A stretch of DNA of 39,158 nt from positions 1-39,158 of the forward strand of contig DASQDR010000007.1 in NCBI GenBank assembly GCA_035634055.1, given 5' to 3'. The notes under the pieces are model-generated. The model was not told the origin of the DNA and made no database searches. It was given only the letters and a program-made list of their open reading frames with translations. The stretch is from JAICTV01 sp035634055. GTDB taxonomy: Bacteria; Planctomycetota; Phycisphaerae; Tepidisphaerales; Tepidisphaeraceae. Position 1 is the stretch's first letter, and each line of letters begins with the position of its first letter. The translations under genes were made by a program, and so were the position numbers. Below are positions 15,960 through 23,821 of this stretch, piece after piece.

Positions 15960-16620
15960 AGTCGAGTTCCTTCCCGACTGGTACCCCAAGGTCCGCCAGC
16001 GCAAGCGCGTGCTGGCGCTGCAGGCGTGGATCACGCTGATCCTGGTCTGCGGGCTGGGGCTGTGGATGGTTCTGGTGCAGCGCAACGTGCAGGCGAAGGA
16101 GATTCGCCTCGGGCTGCTCGGCAGCGACCTGTCCGAGAGCGAGCTGGAAGTGCACCGCCTGGAAGAGCTGCTCCAGATGCAGCGGCAGCTCGGGCAGCAG
16201 GACCAGATCTTCGCGAAGATCGGCCGGCCGGTCGAGCCGACCCGGCTGATCACCACGCTCGAGGAAATGATGCCGAAGGACATGGCGCTGCTCGGGCTGA
16301 ACCTCGAGACCGAGGACCCGCCCAAGGCGCCGCCGCCCCCGCTGTACGGGCGCGGCGCGCAGCCGGCGGAGCAGAGGCAGCAGGAGCCGAAGCTCAAGTT
16401 CCGCCTGCACGGCGTGGCGCCGACGGACGTGGACCTTGCCGAGTTCATCGCGCGGCTGACCGGCAAGCCGTTCTTCCGGCAGGTCGAGCTGCTGTACACG
16501 CACCAGCGGGTGGACGCGGGGCACGTGATGCGCGAGTTCGAGGTGTCGTTCGTGCTGGACGGCAATCCCGCCGCGCCCGCCGCGCCCGCCGCCGCCGCCG
16601 CCAACGGGGGAGGGCGCTAA
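15952..16620 (+). CDS. pilN: PilN-like inner-membrane platform protein
   Basis: 222 residues from GTG 15952, with GGAGG at 15941-15945 six bases upstream inside pilM. The cytoplasmic N terminus MREVEFLPDWYPKVRQRKR corresponds to the PilN tail that docks into PilM (consensus I-N-L-L-P-x-R). A single transmembrane segment follows (about 22-41, LQAWITLILVCGLGLWMVLV), then a coiled coil (SESELEVHRLEELLQMQRQL) and a periplasmic ferredoxin-like domain beginning near PTRLITTLEEMMPKDMALLG. The tail is Ala/Pro rich. PilN and PilO form heterodimers; pilO begins 2 bases after its stop. Confidence 0.85.
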   Translation: MREVEFLPDWYPKVRQRKRVLALQAWITLILVCGLGLWMVLVQRNVQAKEIRLGLLGSDLSESELEVHRLEELLQMQRQLGQQDQIFAKIGRPVEPTRLITTLEEMMPKDMALLGLNLETEDPPKAPPPPLYGRGAQPAEQRQQEPKLKFRLHGVAPTDVDLAEFIARLTGKPFFRQVELLYTHQRVDAGHVMREFEVSFVLDGNPAAPAAPAAAAANGGGR

Positions 16621-16622
16621 CC

Positions 16623-17189
16623 GTGCGATCGCTTCAGACACAGGCCGAGTGGTGCAACCGCGCCCAGTGGGTGCTCGGGATCGCGCTGGGCACGATGGTG
16701 GTCGGGTTCTACCTGTTCGTCTTCCGTCCCAACAGCGAGCGGCTCGAGGGGCTCAACGGGCAGATCGCGACCAAGTCGCGCGACCTCGCGGGGAACCAGA
16801 CGCGCGTGCAGATCCTGCCCGACGTGCTCCGCCAGGTGGGGGCGATGCAGGACCGGCTGGCGAAATTCGACAAGAAGCTGCCGAAGCAGCCGGAGCTCGG
16901 CCCGTTCATCAACGACATCACGGAACTGAGCCACCAGTCCGGGCTGCGCACGAATTGGACGGTGGAGCCGGGCGTCCCGCAGCGCGGGGACCTCTACGCG
17001 GAGTGGCCCATCGCCCTGCGGTTCGAGGGAGAGTTCACCAACGTGTTCGACTTCCTCCGCCGGGCCGAGGAGATGCAGCGGCTGACGCGGATGAAGGGGA
17101 TGAGGGTCCGCAGCGCCGGCACCGGCAACGGGAAGAACGGCCAGGTGCAGGTCGAACTGTCGATGAACATCTACTTCTCCGAGGGCTAA
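16623..17189 (+). CDS. pilO: PilO-like inner-membrane platform protein
   Basis: 188 residues from GTG 16623, with a G-rich ribosome binding site (GGAGGG) about 8 bases upstream. One transmembrane helix (about 15-36, WVLGIALGTMVVGFYLFVF), a coiled coil (LNGQIATKSRDLAGNQTRV), then a ferredoxin-like domain with ELGPFINDITELSHQSGLR and IALRFEGEFTNVFDFLRRAE, matching the PilO pattern of Y-x-x-l-x-x-F-l-x-x-l. It pairs with PilN and connects to PilP. The start was placed where the membrane helix gives a normal PilO N terminus. Confidence 0.85.
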   Translation: MRSLQTQAEWCNRAQWVLGIALGTMVVGFYLFVFRPNSERLEGLNGQIATKSRDLAGNQTRVQILPDVLRQVGAMQDRLAKFDKKLPKQPELGPFINDITELSHQSGLRTNWTVEPGVPQRGDLYAEWPIALRFEGEFTNVFDFLRRAEEMQRLTRMKGMRVRSAGTGNGKNGQVQVELSMNIYFSEG

Positions 17190-17197
17190 ACCCAGGC

Positions 17198-17905
17198 ATG
17201 GCCGGCAAACCCAATTCAACCTCGCTGTTCCACAAGGCGTTTTCCGCCGTGCGCAACGACCCGCAGAAGGCGGGCATCCTCACCGTGCTGGTGGCGATCC
17301 TGGTGGTGCTCCAGGTGCGGCTCCAGATGAGCGAGAAGGGCGGCCCGAGCGTCGCCCGCGCGGCGGCCGGCGGCAAGGGGGCCGGCGGCGCGGTGCTCTC
17401 GTCCGGTAAGTCTGCTCTCGGCGGGCTGTCCGCGGGGTCGTCGGCGTCGTCCTCGTCGTCGTCCCCGACCAAGCCGGCGGATGCCGCCGCGGCGATGCGC
17501 GCCTGGATGGAGCAGCCGCGGGCGTCGATCCAACGAAATGTCTTCGCCGTCGACCTCCAACGCTTCCCGCAGGTCGCCGGCCGCGCGCCCGAGGCGGTGG
17601 TCATCCGACGCACCGAGACATTCTGGGATGACCTGGCAAAGTCGGTGGTCGCGCGAGCCGATGTGAGGAAGGAGCGGCAGGTTCTGATGGAGAACCTGGC
17701 GCAGCAGGCAAGCCAGTTACGCCTGCAGTCGACGGTGATGGGCGCCTCGCCAAAGGCGGTCGTCAACGGTGAGTTGGTGGGAGTAGGAGACGTCGTCGCG
17801 TGCGGCCCGGCCGAAGGGCGGGTCACGTTCCGCGTGCTCAAGATCGAGGCGCGGCGGATCGTCATCGAGCGCGAGGGCATCAAGCTCGAGATCCAGATGA
17901 AGTAG
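17198..17905 (+). CDS. pilP: PilP/GspC-like periplasmic linker
   Basis: 235 residues from ATG 17198. One transmembrane segment at about 25-42 (AGILTVLVAILVVLQVRL), then a Gly/Ser/Ala-rich linker and a helical segment (FWDDLAKSVV). The C-terminal beta domain, LQSTVMGASPKAVVNGELVG then VGDVV, and FRVLKIEARRIVIEREGIKL, is the homology-region pattern shared by PilP and GspC. Those proteins bridge the PilNO or GspLM platform to the N0 domain of the secretin, encoded next. It has a membrane helix, like GspC, where true PilP is a lipoprotein, so the family is mixed. No lipobox is seen. Confidence 0.72.
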   Translation: MAGKPNSTSLFHKAFSAVRNDPQKAGILTVLVAILVVLQVRLQMSEKGGPSVARAAAGGKGAGGAVLSSGKSALGGLSAGSSASSSSSSPTKPADAAAAMRAWMEQPRASIQRNVFAVDLQRFPQVAGRAPEAVVIRRTETFWDDLAKSVVARADVRKERQVLMENLAQQASQLRLQSTVMGASPKAVVNGELVGVGDVVACGPAEGRVTFRVLKIEARRIVIEREGIKLEIQMK

Positions 17906-17928
17906 CGACGATGCCCGAGTCACAACGT

Positions 17929-17962
17929 GGATGGCGCCCCCGATCTCTCTCGGCGCCCATCC
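17929..17962 (+). other. Hairpin between pilP and pilQ
   Basis: GGATGGCGCC (17929-17938) pairs with 17952-17962 with one bulge over a 13-base loop. It lies in the 110-base gap before the secretin gene and may mark an mRNA processing or attenuation site. Confidence 0.4.
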
Positions 17963-18015
17963 CGCCCGCCGATGCGCGCTGAACACGCCGCGGCGGGGAT
18001 GAGAGGAAGAAATTT

Positions 18016-20469
18016 ATGGGCAAGTGGACCAAGACCGCGGGTCTCCTTTTTTTGGCTGCGACGTCCGTTTATTCCACGCAGGCGATCGTGGCAGCCGTGG
18101 AAGGCGGGGCAACTCCCCAGCCCAGGTCGGCGCAGCAGTTGGCGTCGCAGGGCAAGGCAATCGTGCCCGCCGCGGCGCGGGTGCTGGCGGCGGCTGACAC
18201 CGGCTCGGACGTGAAGATCCTCGACGACGGGAAGGACCCCTTCGCCGCCGCCACCGGCAGCGATCCGCTCGCCGCCGCCGCCCCGACCACTGCCCCCTCG
18301 ACCCAGCCCACCGACGGCACCCTGGTCGACGCCGGCACCGCGCCCGTCGATGGCGCCGCGACCACGCAGCCCTCCGAGGGGCGATCGGTCAGCAGCTCTG
18401 AGGTCAGCGTCAACGACGCCGGCACCGTCGAGATTCACGTCAACGACGCGAACCTCGTCGAAGTGCTGCGGATGCTCTCGCTCCAGAGCCAGAAGAACAT
18501 CGTCGCCAGCAAGGACGTTCGCGGCACCATCACCGCCAACCTCTACGACGTCACGGTCCGCGAGGCGCTGGACGCCATCCTTCACGCCAACGGCTACGCC
18601 TACCGCGAGAAGGGCAACTTCATTTACGTCTATACCGCCCGCGAGATCGCCGAGATCGAGAAGTCCGAGCGGCAGATGCGGACCGAGGTGTTCCGCGTCT
18701 TCTACACGCCCGCGCTGAACGCGGCGAACATGATCAAGCCGGTGCTCAGCAAGGGCGGCGGCGAGGTGGCGGTGACCACGCCGGCCAAGGCGGGCATCGG
18801 CAGCTCGCCCGCGGGCGGCGGTGGCAACGACCACGCCGGCGACGACGTCCTGGTCGTCACCGATTACCCGGAGAACCTCGACGCCGTCCGCCGCATCCTG
18901 TCCGAGGTCGATCGCCGCCCGCAGCAGATCCTGCTCGAGGCGACCATCCTTCGCGCCACCCTGAACGAGGACAACGCCCTCGGGGTTGACTTCAACATCC
19001 TCGGTGGCGTGGACTTCAACGCGCTGTCGGTCAACAACGGTCAGATCGGCGGCGCCAACGCCGTGCCCGACGCCACCGGCGGCATCCCCGGCGACGGGCG
19101 CGTCCACAGCGTCGGCACCGGCAACAGCTTCACCAGCCCGATCAACAATGGGCTGAAGGTCGGCTTCGTCACCAGCAGCGTCTCGATGTTCGTCTCGGCC
19201 CTGGAGCAGGTGACCGACACGACCATCCTGGCCAACCCCAAGGTGCTGGCGCTGAACAAGCAGCAGGGCGAGGTGTTCGTCGGTAACGAGGACGGGTACT
19301 ACACCACCCTGACCACCGAGACCACCACCAGCCAGTCGGTCGAGAGCCTGAAGACCGGTACGCGGCTGCTGTTCCGCCCGTACGTCGGCAACGACGGCTA
19401 CGTCCGCCTTGAGGTCCACCCGGAAGACTCCGACGGCCAGGTGAAGGCGAACGGCCTGCCGAGCAAGAACACCACCGAGGTGACCAGCAACGTCATGGTG
19501 AAGGACGGGCACACCATCGTGATCGGTGGCCTGTTCCGCGAGAGCAGCACCAGCGCCAAGAGCCAGGTGCCGTTCCTGGGCAACATCCCGGTCGCCGGGC
19601 TGCTGTTCAAGAACCAGCGCGACCGCACGGTGCGCGAGGAAGTGATCATCCTGCTCACGCCGCACATCATCAAGGATGACGTGTCGTACTCGCGGCTGAG
19701 CGAGGAAGAGCTCAAGCGGGCCGAGAGCCTGCGCGTTGGCGTCCGCAAGGGCATGATGCCCTGGGGCCGCGAGCGCATGGCCGAGGGGTGGTACGAGGCG
19801 GCGAAGAAGGAACTCGCCAAGCCCAACCCCAACCGCAGCCACGCCAAGTTCTGCCTGGACGCGGCGACCAACCTGAACCCGAAGTTCAGCGAGGCGATCC
19901 AGCTCAAGGAAGAGATCACCGGTCACGAGGTGACCAGCGCGTACGGCGGCTCGGTGCGGACGTTCGTCCGCCGGGCGATGCTCAGCGACGTGGCCCCGGC
20001 GACGCAGCCGACGACGACGCTGACCGGGGCGCCGTCAACGCAGCCGAGCCCCGCCGTCGCCGCCGCCCCGGCCACGCAGCCGTCGGGCGAGCCGACCGCC
20101 GCCGCCGTCCCCGCCCCGGCCACTCAGCCGGGCGGCGAGGAGTTCGCCGGGACCGAGACCGCGATGGTCCCGGTGACCGAGGAATGGGTCGAGAAGGACC
20201 TGGCCCCCGCGATGGTCGGCACTGCCGAGGCGTCGACGGTAGAGGGAATCACTGAGGCTCCCGCCGCCACGCAGCCGGCGACCCAGCCGGCGTCGCAGCC
20301 GGCGACGACCGAGGACGTCTCGGTCGGCGGCCCGGCGGTGCGCTCGGAGCAGAACGCGCTCGAGGTGACCGGCGAGTCGACCGTCACCGTGCTGCCGCTG
20401 GAAGACGCCCCCACCGAAGCCCCTAGCCCGCTGGAAGGCGCGGCCGGGGCCGAGGAGGCGCAGAAGTAA
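18016..20469 (+). CDS. pilQ: Outer-membrane secretin (PilQ/GspD family)
   Basis: 817 residues. AGAGG at 18002-18006 precedes ATG 18016. Signal peptide MGKWTKTAGLLFLAATSVYS. An N0/STN domain begins near residue 138 (VEIHVNDANLVEVLRMLSLQ), an N1-type domain follows (FRVFYTPALNAANMIKPVL; DDVLVVTDYPENLDAVRRIL). The secretin core runs from about 310 (PQQILLEATILRATL) to about 555, with the signature VMVKDGHTIVIGGLFRES (about 494-511) and VPFLGNIPVAGLLFKN, ending LLTPHII. A further 260 residues contain one TPR-like unit and repeated A/S-T-Q-P motifs. The extra tail is where the pilotin-binding S-domain lies in other secretins, and a candidate pilotin is encoded next. No AMIN domain is seen, which is unlike PilQ of proteobacteria. 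Confidence 0.93.
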   Translation: MGKWTKTAGLLFLAATSVYSTQAIVAAVEGGATPQPRSAQQLASQGKAIVPAAARVLAAADTGSDVKILDDGKDPFAAATGSDPLAAAAPTTAPSTQPTDGTLVDAGTAPVDGAATTQPSEGRSVSSSEVSVNDAGTVEIHVNDANLVEVLRMLSLQSQKNIVASKDVRGTITANLYDVTVREALDAILHANGYAYREKGNFIYVYTAREIAEIEKSERQMRTEVFRVFYTPALNAANMIKPVLSKGGGEVAVTTPAKAGIGSSPAGGGGNDHAGDDVLVVTDYPENLDAVRRILSEVDRRPQQILLEATILRATLNEDNALGVDFNILGGVDFNALSVNNGQIGGANAVPDATGGIPGDGRVHSVGTGNSFTSPINNGLKVGFVTSSVSMFVSALEQVTDTTILANPKVLALNKQQGEVFVGNEDGYYTTLTTETTTSQSVESLKTGTRLLFRPYVGNDGYVRLEVHPEDSDGQVKANGLPSKNTTEVTSNVMVKDGHTIVIGGLFRESSTSAKSQVPFLGNIPVAGLLFKNQRDRTVREEVIILLTPHIIKDDVSYSRLSEEELKRAESLRVGVRKGMMPWGRERMAEGWYEAAKKELAKPNPNRSHAKFCLDAATNLNPKFSEAIQLKEEITGHEVTSAYGGSVRTFVRRAMLSDVAPATQPTTTLTGAPSTQPSPAVAAAPATQPSGEPTAAAVPAPATQPGGEEFAGTETAMVPVTEEWVEKDLAPAMVGTAEASTVEGITEAPAATQPATQPASQPATTEDVSVGGPAVRSEQNALEVTGESTVTVLPLEDAPTEAPSPLEGAAGAEEAQK

Positions 20470-20496
20470 GCGCACGGGCGAAGAAGGATCTCGCGA

Positions 20497-20542
20497 GCGG
20501 GCCGCACGCACCGAAGTCGATTCGCGTGTGCGTGCGGCCCGC
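20497..20542 (+). terminator. 15-bp stem hairpin after the secretin gene
   Basis: A perfect 15-bp GC-rich stem (20497-20511 with 20528-20542) with a 16-base loop sits 27 bases after the pilQ stop and 14 bases before the Shine-Dalgarno of the TPR gene. No T-run follows, so partial termination or an mRNA processing site is more likely than a full stop. Confidence 0.55.
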
Positions 20543-20569
20543 CGCCGTAAGTAGAACGGAGTTCGGGCT

Positions 20570-21766
20570 ATGCGGATGAAGTCGATCTTACCGGCCTTGG
20601 CGTTCGCAGCGGCGCTGGCACTGTCCAGCGGGTGCGGGACGAACCACCACCAGAAGGACAAGAACCGCGCCCAGCAGCACTGGGGCCGCGCCCGAGCCAA
20701 CGTGATGCACGCGCTGGCGAAGGACCAGTACTCCACCGGCAACTTCGACCCCGCGCGCAAGACCGTCAACGACGCGATCGCGCTGGACCCGAACCACGGG
20801 CCGCTGCGCGTCCTGTCCGCCAAGCTGGCGATCGAGAGCGGGCAGCTCGAGCTGGCGGACAAGGAGCTCGCCGCCGCCCGCAAGATCAACCCGAAGGACG
20901 CCGAGGCGGACTACCTCAGCGGCGTGGTCTACCAGCGCTGGCAGAAGCACGAGACCGCGCTCGACTACTACGTCGCCGCCGCCGACAAGGCGCCCGAGGA
21001 GCTGGCGTACATCCTGGCGCGCAGCGAGATGCTGGTGGTGATGGGCCGCCACGAGGAGGCGCTCCGCCTGCTCCAGGCGAAGGTCGTCTACTTCGAGCAC
21101 AGCGCGGTCATCCGGGACGCGGTGGGGCAGTTGCTGGTGCAGTTCAAGAAGTACGACGAGGCCGCCGAGGTGCTGCGGCAGGCGAGCATCCTCGACACCA
21201 GGGACATGACCATCCAGGAGCACCTGGCGCTGGCGCTGTTCTTCGGCAAGCAGTACCGCGAGGCGATCGACCCGCTGCGCAAGCTGCTGGCGACCGAGCC
21301 GTACGCCAAGCGCGCGGACCTGCACTCGGCGCTGGGGCAGTGCCTGATGGAGATCCACAAGCTGCGCGAGGCGCGGCAGAGCTTCGAGACGGCCGTGCAA
21401 CTCGACCCGCAGGGGTCGGGAAACTGGCTGGCGCTGGCGCGGGTGGCGCTCCAGCAGAACGATTTGCCGCGGGCCGAGCTGTCGCTCCGCCGCGCGATCG
21501 CCCTCGACCCGGCGCGCGGCGAGAGCCGGCTGCTGCTGGGGTACCTGCGGCTGCGGCAGAACAAGCACCAGGAGGCGCTGGCCAACTTCCAGCGCGCCGC
21601 GGCGCTGGATAACGCCGACACCGTCAGCCTGTGCATGACCGGGTACGCGCTTCAGAAGCTGGGGCGGACCGAAGAGGCGATCAAGTACTACGCCCAGGCG
21701 CTGAAGATCAAGCCGGGCGACGAGATGGCGGCGCGGATGATGGCGTCGGTGGACATGAACGATTAG
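20570..21766 (+). CDS. TPR lipoprotein, candidate secretin pilotin (PilF-like)
   Basis: 398 residues. CGGAG about 8 bases before ATG 20570. The signal peptide ends with LSSGC (Cys22), an acceptable lipobox, so the protein is probably lipidated. From about residue 45 there are some nine to ten TPR repeats, with the usual A/L/G/Y and terminal P pattern (for example AIALDPNHGPLRVLSAKLAI, KYYAQALKIKPGDEMAARMM). PilF/PilW TPR lipoproteins help secretins insert and oligomerise in the outer membrane. Position directly after the secretin supports that role, but the protein is longer than proteobacterial PilF (about 250 residues). Function is inference. Confidence 0.8.
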   Translation: MRMKSILPALAFAAALALSSGCGTNHHQKDKNRAQQHWGRARANVMHALAKDQYSTGNFDPARKTVNDAIALDPNHGPLRVLSAKLAIESGQLELADKELAAARKINPKDAEADYLSGVVYQRWQKHETALDYYVAAADKAPEELAYILARSEMLVVMGRHEEALRLLQAKVVYFEHSAVIRDAVGQLLVQFKKYDEAAEVLRQASILDTRDMTIQEHLALALFFGKQYREAIDPLRKLLATEPYAKRADLHSALGQCLMEIHKLREARQSFETAVQLDPQGSGNWLALARVALQQNDLPRAELSLRRAIALDPARGESRLLLGYLRLRQNKHQEALANFQRAAALDNADTVSLCMTGYALQKLGRTEEAIKYYAQALKIKPGDEMAARMMASVDMND

Positions 21767-21897
21767 CGCCGCCGCCGTCGTCACGACCGGCGGTCGGCGG
21801 GCGCGCGGTCGCCGGACGGTTGGGCGCCCGTTGAGCAGAGGCTGGGCCGGCGGTCGCGGCTCGAATTCGATTCACGAATACCGGGAGAGAACAGCGC

Positions 21898-23325
21898 GTG
21901 CGCGGCAAGGTCCTCATCTTCCTGATCGTCGCCTTCATCGTCGGCGGGCTGACGTGCAGCGTGTTGGCGCTGGCGCACGCCAAGGCCGCCGTGATGGCCG
22001 CCGCCATTCCCGGCGCGGTCCTGCTGCTGCTGGCGGCGACGGCGGGGCTGATGAACGCGCTGGCGGGGCGGCGGCACCTGCTCGAGCTGGTCGAGCAGAT
22101 CCACGAGCGCTCCAGCGGCGCCGCCCACGCCCGCCGGCTCGACACGAACAGCCCGGATTTGCTCCCGATCGCCGACGCCGTCAACCAGCTCATGGAGGCC
22201 GCCGAGCGGACCGTTTCCGACGCCGCCATCAAGGTCAAGGAGCTGGAGATCCAGCTCAAGGTTGCCACCGCCGAGCGGCAGCACGCCGAGGCGATCATCT
22301 ATTCGATCAGCGACGCCGTGCTCGTCACCGACCCGTTCGACGACCTGGTGCTCGCCAACGAGTCCGCCGCCCGCACGTTCGACTTTGACCTGGCGCGGGC
22401 GAATCGCGCGCCCGTCGAGCAGGTGCTGCGCGACGACAAGGTCATCGCAATGATCCGCGAGATGCGGCAGAGCAACAGCACGTCCGGCCGGCGGATCGTC
22501 GAGCACACGGTCAAGACTTCCGGCGGTGACAAGACCTTCAAGGTCACGCTCTCGTGCGTCGCCGACAAGGCGGACGAGAACCCCGCCGGCGTCGTGGCCG
22601 TGCTGCACGACATTTCCAAGGAGAAGGAAGTCTCGGAGATGAAGAACGACTTCGTCTCCAACGTCAGCCACGAGCTGCGCACGCCGCTGGCGAGCATCAA
22701 GGCGTACATCGAGATGCTGATCGACGGTGAGGCGGACGACGAGAAGACCAAGACCGAGTTCTACGAGGTGATCCAGAACGAGTCGAACCGGCTGTCGCGG
22801 CTGATCGACAACATCTTGAACATCAGCCGCATCGAGTCCGGGCTGGTCAAGATCAACAAGCAGCCGCAGAGCCTGACCGTCATCATGAAGGAAGCGCTGG
22901 AGGTGATCGCGCCGCAGGCGAAGGGGAAGCAGATCACGCTCTGCGAGCAGCTCACGCCGGTCTTTTATCAGACCGTCGCCGACCGCGACATGCTCTACCA
23001 GGCGGTGCTCAACCTGCTGAGCAACGCGGTGAAGTACACGCCGGAGGGCGGGGCGATCACCGTGCAGACGGAAGTGAACGAGGCGAAGAAGAAGGTGATG
23101 GCCCGGATATCCGATACCGGCGTCGGGATTCCGCCCAAGGACCTGCCCTTTGTGTTCGATAAGTTCTACAGGGTGGAAGCGAACAACCGGATGGCCAAGG
23201 GCACCGGGCTGGGGCTTTCGCTGGTGAAGCACATCGTCGAGACCGTCCACCACGGGCGGATCTTCGTCGAGAGCACGCAGGGCAAGGGGAGCACGTTCGG
23301 CTTCGAGCTGGACCTGGCGGAGTGA
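21898..23325 (+). CDS. Membrane sensor histidine kinase with PAS domain
   Basis: 475 residues from GTG 21898, with GGGAGA at 21883-21888. Two transmembrane helices (about 5-25 and 33-54) with a very short external loop suggest it senses within the membrane or the cytoplasm. A HAMP-like linker and coiled coil (to about 130), then a PAS domain (IIYSISDAVLVTDPFDDLVL). The HisKA H-box FVSNVSHELRTPLAS carries H258. The HATPase domain has the N-box LLSNAVKYT (N376), G1 ISDTGVGIP, the F-box and G2 GTGLGLSLVK. All catalytic motifs are intact. The adjacent receiver gene is the likely partner. Its place inside the pilus operon implies it senses a signal relevant to pilus assembly. Confidence 0.95.
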   Translation: MRGKVLIFLIVAFIVGGLTCSVLALAHAKAAVMAAAIPGAVLLLLAATAGLMNALAGRRHLLELVEQIHERSSGAAHARRLDTNSPDLLPIADAVNQLMEAAERTVSDAAIKVKELEIQLKVATAERQHAEAIIYSISDAVLVTDPFDDLVLANESAARTFDFDLARANRAPVEQVLRDDKVIAMIREMRQSNSTSGRRIVEHTVKTSGGDKTFKVTLSCVADKADENPAGVVAVLHDISKEKEVSEMKNDFVSNVSHELRTPLASIKAYIEMLIDGEADDEKTKTEFYEVIQNESNRLSRLIDNILNISRIESGLVKINKQPQSLTVIMKEALEVIAPQAKGKQITLCEQLTPVFYQTVADRDMLYQAVLNLLSNAVKYTPEGGAITVQTEVNEAKKKVMARISDTGVGIPPKDLPFVFDKFYRVEANNRMAKGTGLGLSLVKHIVETVHHGRIFVESTQGKGSTFGFELDLAE

Positions 23326-23356
23326 AGCGAGGCGAGACGAGATTCGCGAGGGCATT

Positions 23357-23740
23357 ATGAGCGGTGAGAAGACAATCCTGGTCGCCGATGACGAGTCGCA
23401 CATCCTCCACGTGGTGTCGCTGAAGCTGCGCAACGCGGGCTTCCGCGTGCTGACCGCGCGGGACGGGCAGGAGGCGCTGGAGATCGCCCAGCAGCAGCAC
23501 CCCGACCTGCTCATCACCGACTACCACATGCCGCAGCTCTCCGGGCTGGAGCTGTGCCAGCGGCTGAAACAGGATGGCGCGACCAACAACATCCCGGCCA
23601 TCATGCTGACGGCGCGCGGGTACCACCTGGAGCCGAGCGACACGGAGCAGAGCGGCATCCTGCGCATGCTCAGCAAGCCGTTCAGCCCGCGCCACCTGCT
23701 CAGCACCGTCAACGAGGTCCTCGAAGGCAAAGCGGCATAA
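23357..23740 (+). CDS. Single-domain CheY-like response regulator
   Basis: 127 residues: one receiver domain and no output domain. The acidic pocket D11/D12 (VADDES), phosphoacceptor D55 (ITDYHMP), conserved Thr (MLTARG) and Lys (LSKPFSP) are all present. It begins 31 bases after the kinase and is presumably phosphorylated by it. With no DNA-binding domain it should act through protein contacts; the HD-GYP protein, PilB or a relay are candidates. Inference only. Confidence 0.93.
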   Translation: MSGEKTILVADDESHILHVVSLKLRNAGFRVLTARDGQEALEIAQQQHPDLLITDYHMPQLSGLELCQRLKQDGATNNIPAIMLTARGYHLEPSDTEQSGILRMLSKPFSPRHLLSTVNEVLEGKAA

Positions 23741-23766
23741 GTCCATGAACCGACGGCGCGCGCCTG

Positions 23767-23784
23767 CCGCCGCACACGCGGCGG
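23767..23784 (+). other. Small hairpin between receiver and HD-GYP genes
   Basis: CCGCCGC-ACAC-GCGGCGG, a perfect 7-bp stem, in the gap before the HD-GYP gene. It supports placing that gene's start downstream of it, at 23822. Confidence 0.4.
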
Positions 23785-23821
23785 TGTGGCCTCCGCGCCA
23801 ATCAAGCTGTACCCAAGGCTC

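Noticed and set aside
17920..19926. A 668-codon minus-strand open frame across the secretin gene
   Set aside because: It is antisense to a clearly identified secretin and has no recognisable domains.
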